From: Phlebotomus papatasi
Taxonomy: Eukaryota > Arthropoda > Insecta > Diptera > Psychodidae
Direction of reading: 5' to 3'
NCBI RefSeq assembly: GCF_024763615.1
Contig: NC_077224.1
Span: 1,922,001-1,986,000 of the forward strand
DNA: 64,000 nucleotides
Below, piece by piece: positions 22,541 through 33,100 of the stretch. Made by a program: the position numbers and the translations under genes. Numbering within the stretch: the stretch's first letter is position 1; each line of letters begins with the position of its first letter. Under the pieces are notes generated by a model. The model was not told where the DNA came from and searched no databases. It saw only the letters and a list, made by a program, of their open reading frames with translations.

Positions 22541-23791
22541 TTTGCGCACAATTTTATCAGATTTCTGGTGATAGTACTAGTCCATTTAGTCACTGTTGTT
22601 TGTTGGTGATATTCCACAAACATTTCGCAAGATACCACGCAGAAAGGGGGAAGAGGGGGAGGGGGTCTGAAACAGGCCCAAAAAATTGTCTCTCAGTTAC
22701 ATCATCCAAGGAGACAGGTATCACAATTCCCATAATTCCCAAAAGAACATTCTAAACACTTAAAAAATTTCTAGCCAGAAAAAAATATATAGTACAAAGA
22801 AGACACACTCATTTGTATCAATTTAATGAAAGAAAAACAAAATAACTCTGCATTATGATATGGAAGACGCGCAATTGTTATCACTCATTTATTATTAACC
22901 CTATTCTAGGCTAGTGGCTGGCGCATTTCTTATCTCAAACAATTTTATCATAAAACTCACATAACAAAACTTACAAATTAAATGAAGTTTATTTAAATAT
23001 TTCTGGTCAAAGAGAAATTTAGTAGTATTTTCCTGTTTGTTTAATTTAGTTAAAAAATAAAATCTATTACTTGGTATATTTCTCCTCAAATATGCTGGGA
23101 ATGCGGCTACCGCCGACTTATCATAAAACCGGTCTCAGTAGGAAAACAGCAGAAATACGAATCACCAAGTTAACAGATATTAGGGGAAAGTGGTATTTTC
23201 TCTTATTTCCCAAAGCAAAAATTCTATTTTGTTAATCGAAGTTCATAAAAAATAGTTCGTTGTATTGACTATAGTTTAGACTAGAGAATACGGTTTTGGA
23301 TTTGGAAAATAAGAAAAAAATCGAAATATTCATTTAAATTAAAAAAAAAAAAAAACAATTGAAGAATATTTTCTCAAATTTTCAAGTCAATCCTAATTAA
23401 ACTTTAGGTAATAAGAATTTTCGGAAGTTTCCCTCACTAGCTTCGGTGTAAAGAGCGCCAAACTTTAATCACCTTTTGATGAAAATTCTTTTTTAAATTT
23501 ATTTATTTATTTATTTTTTATTGTTTTGAAAAAAACACTGACTGAGGATTGTCTATAGGCAATAGGCTTTACAAGGAGAACCAATTTTTGATCACAAAAT
23601 AAAAATAAATGTACAAGGTAAAACATATTGTAAATTTCAGTAAAATTAACATTTAATTAAAAATTTACATTTAAAGACCAAGATCAAAATCAAGAAAATT
23701 TCAAGTTTTTAGTATTCTGAAATCAAAAAATTAAGATCAAGATGTCAAATGTCTTAGAATCTTGAAATCCAAGACACAAATCGTGTGGATA
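22541..23791. other. upstream region of the receptor gene
   Basis: Presumed 5' UTR and promoter side of the minus-strand receptor. I see no convincing TATA box or initiator, and a non-coding first exon may lie further right. A TTTA repeat is at about 23490-23520. Confidence 0.3.
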
Positions 23792-24385
23792 TTAACCCAT
23801 TCCTTACCGTGGTATTATACATCATACGCAAATTGAGTGATTTTTGATGATTTATTTCTTGGCAATTTTTATCCGAATTGATGTCGGGAATGGATTTTTA
23901 GTAACTTTAGTTTTTCAGTTACTTGGAAAAAATAGTCCGATGGAGATGAAAATACATTTTGTTGTTATTTTCTCGCTTTGCGGAAAGTCATGCAAAATTT
24001 TTGCTCAAAATGGCGGACGGAAAATACGACATCCCGTCGAATTTGTTAAAATTGGCCTCTTTCCTCTTTCCTGATTTGAATTCTGGTTGCCAATTGGTGT
24101 TCTTGGATAGTTACTCTATCTAAATCAATAGAGTTTGTAATGAATTAATGCACAGAATTTAAATTCTGTGCATTAATTCTGCATTAATTAATTTACAGCC
24201 ATTAATTAATGCACAGAATTTAAATTCTGTGCATTAATTCTTTCTGGGCTCCTCGCGCCCCCATAATAGATAAAAAATAATTTTCTTTTCAAAAAATTCA
24301 TCTATTAATCGGTAGGAAACTAATCCCAAAATATGATCATTCTATCTCAATCAAGTATTTCTGGCACATTGACTGAATGGGTTAA
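23792..24385. mobile_element. TTAA-flanked element with two large palindromes
   Basis: TTAACCCATTC at 23792 and GAATGGGTTAA ending at 24385 form inverted ends on TTAA sites, suggesting a second piggyBac-type MITE. Similarity is confined to about 11 bp. Two copies of a 36-38-bp perfect palindrome lie at 24142-24179 and 24204-24239. Confidence 0.5.
24142..24239. repeat. paired perfect palindromes centred on TTTAAA
   Basis: 24142-24179 is a perfect 38-bp palindrome (half-site GAATTAATGCACAGAATTT). 24204-24239 repeats it as a 36-bp perfect palindrome, 24 bp further on. The two would form adjacent cruciforms. Confidence 0.9.
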
Positions 24386-26551
24386 GATTAGGAATTCTGG
24401 AACTGGAACCAATATTTCAAGACGTCAAATGTCTTGTTTTCTTGAAATAATTCCAAGAACTTCTCGGAGGATTTTTTGAAAAGTTTCATACGGAAATGAC
24501 TATTGATGAGGAATATTTCTATAGGAGATGGTATAAAAAGAGAATTACTTTGAAAAATACCGTGTTTAATCGAAATGGTACGTATTTCTAGATGGACATA
24601 TCGAAGTACATCACCCTTGAGGATACCTGCACTGCAAAATAATCACGTCTTGCATAAGCATTTCTTGGTTTATCACAGATCACAAGTTTGGTTTGCACTT
24701 CCTGGACTCCCGTTTATGGCCTCTCATTTATTCTTTAATACGTCCTATAATTAATTTTCCTAATTTATATGAGGAAATTTCAATAAATTCAACAGAAAAA
24801 TGAAGGTATTTTGTCAGAAGTAACGTTGTGTGGAAAACCTTGAAATCTTGGTTTTAGCTAAGACAATTTAAGTTCCATAAATACTTCGCGTCAGAATACG
24901 AAATCTTGATTTTGGAAATATTTGCAAAGCTTGAAATTTTGATCTTGATATTAGTCTCAGAATTGAGGCCGATGTCCAAATCTTCGATATTTTTTCTAGG
25001 AGTCCAAATAATTTCTGAACTAAGATATTTTTGATTATAATACTATAAAATTGGCTGAGTAGATATGTTACGGGTCGGAAAGAGAATCTTGTTTTGACGT
25101 TAAGGAGTTTAAATTTTTTTTAATACAATGTTAAAAAAAAGAAAAAATATGCTTTTAAAGTCGTTAAAACAAATTAATATTATTCCTTAAGACCTTTATA
25201 CGATAGGAACAATTAGATGAGATTCTTTACATTCTCAGCTTTTGTGGTCAGAAATGAAATCCGACCTAGTCAGATCGGCAGATCGACCATTACAACCTAA
25301 CCATAAACTTAACCTTAAGTTATTATACTACTACTTATTATTATATTTGCTAGCGTTCACGGCTACCGCCAATCGTTGCAAGAGTTGCAAGGATAAGACA
25401 ACAGCAAAAAAGAATAACATAACCAAACTTAAAATAGGTGCTAATTTATTATTTATCAAGTATAGCCTAACTTAAAAAATTAAGTCAGCTTGACTTTAAA
25501 AATTTAAAACATATTCTGTAAGGCATAAGTTCTTAATCTTCCTTTTCCGTGTAAGGTATTTTTCATAAGTAATTCCTGTAATAATGGGATTAAGGATCTT
25601 AATTTTTATAGGAAAAATTCTGGTTTTTTAGGTTAGGTTACACATAACCTCATAAACAATAAAATGAGAGAATTGGGTTTAAAACTTAGTATTTAAAATT
25701 AATAGAACATGAAATCTGGGATATATTATGCTAGTAACACTATTCTTAGACACCTCTAGACTAAAGTTTAATTGAACTTAGAGAATTGTTAGAATTTTAT
25801 GATAAAGATTTTGTAATTCTCCTGTTATCGCGAAACTATCTCTTGATTTTCTCACTATCTTTTTAATTGCGTTTCTCAATCAAAATGACACCAAAACAGA
25901 AAAAAATTATTTTTCTATAGCGTGAGCTCCCCCCGAGAAAAAAAACTACGCCACGTCCACAAGACATCAAGGACACGAAAGACCGATAGTACATTTGGTC
26001 AGAAATAGCCCCCAAGAAGTCAATAATTGATGAGGGATTGATCAGGCATGCACCTTTCCTCGATGGAAGTCAATATGGGACATGCTCCTGCCATTTAACT
26101 TCCATTAACTACTCTTGACCTTGGGGAAAATATCAACAAGTAACCAGAAAATTACCTGACCACCCTCCTGACCAATTTTACGGTTGAAATATCTGCCACA
26201 TTTTCCAACTAATATTGCCTGCTCTTGATTATTTCGCGAGGAAAAGCCACAAAAGTGTTCACTCTCTTGCACACAAAAAAAATGACTATGGCAGAGCGAC
26301 TGGAATTGTGTTACATAAATCCCTTCCTCTGAATGGCTTTTTTTTTGCATAACACCTCCGTGAGGGGCAAAGTGGGCCCCTAAAGAAGTACCCAATACAC
26401 AGTCGACCATGTAATAGTTTGGCAAATTGAGAGCAAATGCATTTTCATGCACATTTGAGTTACATGAAAAAAAATTTTCTCTTCAAAGACTGTCAAAAGT
26501 GCATCTTCTTGTTGATTTTTTTCTGGCTTTTCGGAATTTTCTCGTACTTAC
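24386..26551. other. intergenic, nothing supported
   Basis: AT-rich. Contains TAGGTTAGGTTACACATAAC with CTC at about 25630 (AGGTTA/TAACCT words) and a 115-residue open frame on the minus strand at 26105-26452 with no recognisable domain. That frame could only join the possible exon at 26552-26736 out of frame, so I do not call it. Confidence 0.35.
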
Positions 26552-26736
26552 AGGTGTTTTAATCTCTTATATGATCCATGGAGATGATTCTGCACGTGCC
26601 ACAATTGCTGCCTGATGGGGTTCTGTACACTTTTTTCTTGAAAAAAATTTCTAACACTTGTGTCGTCTTCCAACCACAAAACAGCCCACACAACACTAAA
26701 CACCAATGTGAAGTTTGCACTAAATCTCAAAGCCAT
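26552..26736 (-). CDS. possible first coding exon of a secreted protein (unrecognised)
   Basis: An ATG at 26734-26736 opens a frame with a signal-peptide-like start (MALRFSANFTLVFSVVWAVLW), followed by about 40 polar residues (EDDTSVRNFFQEKSV, RQQLWHVQNHLHG). It runs directly into a consensus donor CACCT|GTAAGT (intron starts at 26551). That combination is what a small secreted-protein first exon looks like. No downstream exon was identified convincingly: one candidate acceptor near 26375 would add about 30 residues containing three cysteines before a stop. I recognise no family. It may be chance. Confidence 0.3.
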
Positions 26737-27209
26737 CAAATCTTTTTAAATGTTAACGGATTTTGCTAAAATTTCGAACTGATTTGTTTGACAAATTTTA
26801 AAGATCTCTGCGATTTAATTGATATTTCCTTAATATACATTTAATAAAATAAATAACTATGAAACACACCAAGAAATTAACTCTCAAAAATGGTTATTGC
26901 TATGCTTGCTAATGCAAAGTTCTTTTTAGCATCTTCACGGTGCTATAAAATATCGATTTTCAATTTGATATTTGACGGCGAATTTTTGTGACAAACCAGT
27001 GGCGTGCGGTGTGCACGAAAAATAAATTTTGCTTCAGCACAGCTGATTTTTGAATTTTGATTTGTTTTTTTTTTGTTTCAAGACAATTTTCTTTTTACGA
27101 TGAAAATTTTGATAAAAAATATTAATTTTTAACTGAGTAAATGGAAAAAAGATGGAGAGACTTCGACTATTGGTTGACACTTATCTGAAGAACCCAAATG
27201 CAAGTTATA
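26737..27209. other. intergenic, nothing recognised
   Basis: AT-rich spacer upstream (on the minus strand) of the possible secreted-protein exon. No promoter motif is convincing. Confidence 0.3.
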
Positions 27210-27540
27210 CAGTGCGCTCTCTAATCCGGATCGCCGTAATCCGGACGAGTTGTCGACGGTTACATTTAAAATCATTTTGAGGTCATGTATTCATATGTGT
27301 TCAGCAATGAAAATGAATTATCCTGTGATGTTTTTGTTTAATAAATGAAGTATAATCAGTATAATAGTATAAAATTCTCTAATTATATATTTTTAATCTT
27401 CTTTAAAACTTTTATTCTAATTCTACAAAAAGAACTTGTATTATATTTTAGAGACGTTGAACAAATTCAAAATATCCATCCGGATTACGAAGCGGACATC
27501 TGTCATATTGTCTCTCAATCATCCGGATTAGCGAGCACTG
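27210..27540. mobile_element. MITE, 'AATCCGGAT' family copy 2 (complete)
   Basis: 331 bp, TA on both sides (27208-27209, 27541-27542). Left CAGTGCGCTCTCTAATCCGG, right the complement (CCGGATTAGCGAGCACTG). The subterminal CCGGATTACG words repeat. CAGT ends and TA duplication fit a Tc1/mariner-derived MITE. Older copy at 12889-13172. Confidence 0.85.
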
Positions 27541-27542
27541 TA

Positions 27543-29220
27543 CTGAGATTGGAAAAGGCAGTCGAGGGCCCGTCTCGCTCCATTGTTTGGTCCGGAGGTT
27601 TAAAGTTCAATGGAAAAAACCGTCAGTGAAATTTAAATTTCAATCAGCTTCATAGGGGGAAGTGGGGCACCTTTAAAATGAGAATAAAGTTCCAACTTTG
27701 AACTCTTTTCCTATGTTATAGGTATAACAAATTAAATAAATTAATAGCACAAATAAACTCTCTTGCTTGTTATTCATAACATATTTAACTTTTGGGTGTA
27801 CAAACTTCTGATATTTCCTAAAATGGAAAATTAAAAAAAACGTGACATTTTTTTCAAAGGTGCCCCTCGTGGAGTAACTTTGAAATGGTTTGGGGTACAT
27901 TTGAAAGGGACTTTTTTACTCATTATTTTATAATAAAATCACTTTTAAATAATCTAACGGATAGAACATAGTTTAAAGACCTTAATAAGCCCGTTTTAAC
28001 AATAAAATGATTTGTTAAATTATTTTTTTAGGATGTTTTTCATATCATGTTTTGTACATAAAATAATGTAAGTAAAAACCATTTTTTACAATGAGTATGG
28101 TAACTGGTAACCCTAAGCAGATGACAACTGTCAAGAAAAATGTAAACAGTAATTTCTGTGTTTTGTTGGTTTTGTTTATCTTTACTTGGCGAGAGATCTC
28201 CCGAAAATCCTCCAACGCAGTAGATTGTCTGGGATTAAATGAGAATACCATCATCTATAATGCATCTTACTTGTACAAATGTCAAAAAAGAGCGAAAGAA
28301 GTTGAGATGAGACTGTGAACAATTTGAAAGTTCTTCCGGAAAGTTTCTTCGATGATTCTGTGAAAAATTCTAAAATGCTACAGAGAAATCGAGAGTATCG
28401 GGAGTACAAAGACTCCGATATGGAAGAATCGGAGAAATTTCAAAGGTAAATCTGAGAATTTGCGATGGAATCCAATGTCTTGGCCAATATAATCATTGCT
28501 GAAGATCAGGCAGAAATCACTGCCAAATGTAGATAGTAGTTAAATTTGACGAGCGGATAAGGCGTGTTTTTGAGGTTCAAATGAATAGGCGACAGTTCCA
28601 CTAAAGCGCCCCAAGACCCCACCAATACAAAGAATACGGATCATGATTATCATAGCCGGAAAGAAAGACAGGAAACTAAGGAAATTGATGAATTCGTCAA
28701 TTGGAGCCACCACGCCAGACACTTCCCTTTGCAACATCAAATGGATTTAGAGGATCAGTGTGAGTGTAAAGGAACTATTAGTGACTATTTGCAAGACGAG
28801 TACAGTGACTGGAAATAAGTGACCATGCTTTGCTTACAATGAAAAGACTTTCAGTGCTACTTAATGAGAAAGGAGATGCTATGATCTTTAGTTAGGTAGA
28901 ACAAGGAAAAAGATTCTCATATGCATATCAGACAGAAACAGGATTTCCATAAGGCTTTGTTTTCGGTAGTGCGGATAATGGGGCAAGGCAAGACAGAATA
29001 AATTTCTAGAGACTATATATTAATTGTCAGTAAAATCTTTATGGAAAAATTTAAAACAAATTTAACATAAGAAATTCATTATGTGTTTGAAAGCTGTGCC
29101 TCTTTACGTGCTTCTCTCTTTGCTATTTTCTTTGCCGTTTCAAGTAGAGGGATCTTCCTCGGCCTTCCTCTTTTTCTCCATGGCATCTGATTTATCAGTG
29201 ACCGAAATTATTAATTTTAT
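27543..29220. other. intergenic; unresolved open stretch at 28091-28318
   Basis: 27650-27900 carries inverted GGTGCCCC/GGGGCACC words, perhaps another decayed element. 28091-28318 (+) is a 75-codon frame whose second half (WREISRKSSNAVDCLGLNEN) has a helix-turn-helix flavour, followed in a shifted frame by charged sequence to about 28450. This might be a transposase relic. I do not recognise it and give no call. Confidence 0.25.
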
Positions 29221-29827
29221 TTGCTTGAAGTTATTAATTTGGCCAAAACCATGGCAAACTGGATTGTCTTGATGAACACTGTACTCCTGGTGTTCAAAGA
29301 ATCTTCCTGGTAATTCCTTGATCAGTCACTGTCACAATATTTTGAGTAGTATTTGGCAAAAATAAACTTATCCACATATTTATTCACACACAATGCAGAA
29401 TGCACACACACAATGCAGTTTGGAACGAAAACACTGTTACCCTTGCCGACAATAGAGTCATATATGACCCGGAAAATTCTACACGCTTTTCTGGAAAATT
29501 GAGAGTGGTTTATTATATCAAAATATGCAATATACAAACTTTGGATATTCTATTTTGTGTTTCTAAAGAACTTCTTGCTGAAAAAAATAAATTTGAATAA
29601 AAAATTTTGAAAAAGAAAAGTCATTTCACAAAGTTCGAAATTAGTGATTTTTGATCTCAAATATTTTCTTTTCCTGAATATCTGGAGTCTTGAGAAAATT
29701 AGCCAATAATCTTACATCCTTCTATTATGATATCGTGCACAAACCGATAGATTTCAATTAATGTAAATAGTCAAAAAAATTGTTTTTTCCCGGGTCATAT
29801 ATGAACCTAATGACGCGAAAGAGTTAA
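29221..29827 (-). mobile_element. piggyBac-type MITE, copy B (truncated and internally deleted)
   Basis: Inverted relative to copy A. The right end keeps GACGCGAAAGAG followed by TTAA (29824-29827). The left end is lost, and about 140 bp is deleted near 29390-29425 compared with copy C. Two of its palindromes have one mismatch each (29455-29470, 29792-29807), so this copy is older or unconstrained. Confidence 0.8.
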
Positions 29828-29990
29828 AGGGTTAAACATCACTCTAAATTCAATTTAGCTCAATCGAATTTGGTATGCGAAAGAATGAGATAGTCATGGG
29901 TCATATGAAAAACATGTGAGAAAGAAAGGGTTTCGAATTTCGACTTCATGAAATTTTCTTGATCAAAAAGGTGTGCCGGAGCCCGGAGCC
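29828..29990. repeat. one-armed remnant of the 'GGCTCCGGCACACC' MITE
   Basis: Starts at AAACATCACTCTAAATTCAA and ends AAAGGTGTGCCGGAGCC, matching the right half of the complete element at 18683-18942. The left arm is absent; the piggyBac copy B lies on that side. Confidence 0.75.
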
Positions 29991-30166
29991 ATAATTAAAA
30001 TTTTAATTTTCCCGCGCTATTCCGGAGTGTCCCAAAATTCCGGAAGCCACACACACACCTAATGTCAGCAGAAGTGTCATTTTGTGTTGTACTTTTTGCT
30101 TCAAATTATCTCAAGAAAACCAGATTTTCCCAGTTTTTCTCTATTTTTATACGGAAATTTATCAAA

Positions 30167-30172
30167 ATGATG
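30167..30172 (+). CDS. Snx6: Snx6 exon 1 coding part (two Met codons)
   Basis: ATGATG directly followed by the donor GTAAAT. Joining in phase 0 to the acceptor at 30354-30355 gives MMDGADD, resembling the MMDDEAD start of fly Snx6. If this exon were not used, the next ATG is inside exon 2 at 30398, which loses 16 residues outside the PX domain. Confidence 0.65.
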
Positions 30173-33100
30173 GTAAATATCACATGGGGTATCTCTGATA
30201 GGATCTTTGAAAGAGGATTCCGGTAGAAATTCCATGAATTTCCATGGGAAAATTGTGTTTTGGGAGGCGTATTAAATGACTCACCCGCATTTTGACTTTG
30301 TTTCCGGAAGTTTTTTTTATTTCTGGCTAATTGAAAGTGGTTTTTCTGGTGGTAGGACGGAGCTGATGACAACGAAAGTCCTCAGAAGGAGTCCAGTATG
30401 GCCGAAGGGACACCATCAACTCAGGAATCTGCTGTTCCACTGGCAGATGATAATCTTTTGGTGGATATTTCGGATGCACTGAGTGAGAAGGATCGTGTGA
30501 AATTTACAGTTCACACCCGGACATCCCTTCCCGGATACGCCAAATCAGACTTTTGTGTAGTGCGACAGCATGAGGAATTTGTCTGGTTGCACGATCGTTT
30601 TGAGGAAAATGAGGAATATGCCGGATACATTGTAAGTTCATGAAGGAAATTTCCAATCTTTTTCCCCGGGATTTACCTAGATTTTCCTTGTAGATTCCTC
30701 CGTGTCCTCCACGACCAGATTTCGATGCTTCCCGGGAGAAGCTACAGCGTCTGGGTGAGGGTGAGGGTAACATGACAAAGGAGGAATTCAAGAAGATGAA
30801 ACAGGAATTGGAGGCTGAGTATCTGGCCACATTCAAAAAGACTGTAGCAATGCATGAAGTGTTCCTAACTCGCCTCACGAGTCACTCAGTTTTTCGTAAG
30901 GACCAACATCTCAAAGTATTCCTGGAGTATGATCAGGATCTCTGTGCCAAGCCACGCAAGAAAATGGATCTTTTGGGTGGTTTGGTGCGGAGCTTAGGGA
31001 AGACTACCGATGAACTCTATTTGGGTGCTACTGTGCGCGATGTCAATGATTTCTTCGAGAAGGAACTCCAATTCCTCACGGACTACCACACGCAGCTCAA
31101 GGAGGCGGCTACGAGAACCGAAAAAATGACCAAGAAACATAAGGAAGTTGCAGACACTCACATTCGCATTTCATCGTCTCTCCTGGAACTTTCCACGGCC
31201 GAAGCGGGTTCCATGGAGAAATTTCTCGCAAAGGTCGCAGAGGTCTTTGAAAAAATTCGCGTGAGTCTTTAATTAATTCATTTATTTTTTTTATTCCAAT
31301 TCCTCTTATCTTGCTGCAATGATACCCTCTGCAGATTTAGTTTAAAATCCCTAAAAATATCGTGAGATTTGTTTTTTTTGAATAGAATCTTGTTGCTATT
31401 AATATTCGAGGGGTAAGTCATCAGGGAAAAAATTGTCATGTGATTCCTGTTTCTTGAATCATGGGAAATTTAACGTGTTTTAAATCAAAATTGTACAGTA
31501 CTGTCTCTCTATATGCACAGCTTTTGTGTCGGTTGCATTCAAAATCAATTTGTTTACATTTTGACAAAGTAATAAAGAAAATTATTTTCTTGGTAACTAA
31601 TTTTTCTTGTTTTTAGTTTTCTTAATTTTATTTTTTCTGTATCATATTATATTTAAAAAAACACGGGAAATTCTAGAACAATAAAAAATGATAATTTATT
31701 AAAAGAAAGAATAAAACCGTTGGGAATTTCAAAAAAAGTACCCAAACTGTGTATATAGAGAGACAGCACTGTAGCGATATTACCAAGTTTTTGATGAGTT
31801 TCTGCTTTTTAAAAAATTCTGACGTTTCTGCTTAAAAATACATTTTTTAAAGAAATTGCTCCTAGTGTGTAGAGACTATTAGAGACAATTCTGAACTGTT
31901 TTGACTTATAAAAATATTCCCAGGCTTTATGAAATGCTTTTGCGTTTCTAAAAACATTTTCGTGCTTCTAGAAACATATTCATGTTTCTAAAGTGTTTCA
32001 AGGTTTCAAAAACATTGAAACGGCAAAACATCAAAAAATAAAAAAAAGCAGAAGTCACCAGAAACATTTCCGTGCTTATAGCAACGTGTCTGTATTTATA
32101 GAAATTTCGTATAAAATTTTGCCATACCTCCAGAAACGTTCTAAAGTTCCCATAGAAATGTTTGTATTCCTTGAAACCTTTCCATTTTTTTCGTGCTTCT
32201 AGAAACATTGCTGTAAAGGAATGATTTTTGTTTCAATGTTTCACTGTTTCACTGTGCTCGCAGAGGCCAGATACATTTCTGATTTTATAGAAATTTATCC
32301 AGGTTTCTGAACGTGTTTCTTGGATGCGTTTTAGGGATTATAGACGTCTTTTTAGCAAGTCTGCCGTATTTCTAGAAATGTTTCTAAATTTCCATAGAAA
32401 TGCTCATGTTTCTTGAAATGTATCCATGTTCATTGAATGCGTTTTCATGTTTCTAGATACTTTAGGGTAACTGTACCAAATTTCGGCATAAACTACCGTT
32501 CAAAACATTAAATACACCCTTCGTAAGCTTAAATACACGTGATTTGGACCGGGAAAACGCTGTAATATCCATAGTTATATTGATTGAAATAGTTTCATAT
32601 AAACCTAAGAACAGTTTTAAACAAGGTGTGAGAAAATACATGAGCTACAAAATTTATAATTTGAGGATCAGTCAAAAATTATCTTTTTGGACAAAAATGC
32701 AAAAGTAGCCCCACATTCTAAAACTGATCTAATCTTTTAATAATCATTTAACATAAGCTATATAAGGTAAAGTACCCTCTAGTCAGTCGGTTTCTCAACT
32801 CGGCCAGTTGAATTATTTAACCAATTTTTTAACGTTTTACAGTCAACTTCTATGAAATTTTCACTGATTTACATTATATATAATATAATACACCTTATAA
32901 TGTTAAATCGGTAAGACCATATTATAACAAATCTAAGTAAATTGAATAAATAGTCGCACTGGCCGAGTTGAGAAACCGGCCGACTACAGGGTACTTTACC
33001 TTACTATTAGTAAATATTATTATGAGTCAGAAAAACTGAAAATAATGCTGAGGGAATATTTTTGGTACGAATTGTGGTCTGTTTCCGGTGTGATCTGTTC

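Noticed and set aside
29081..29272. 63-codon plus-strand frame with a signal-peptide-like start (MCLKAVPLYVLLSLLFSLPF)
   Set aside because: Its second half is piggyBac-type MITE copy B, the frame is not shared with copies A or C, and there is no splice signal or poly(A) context.
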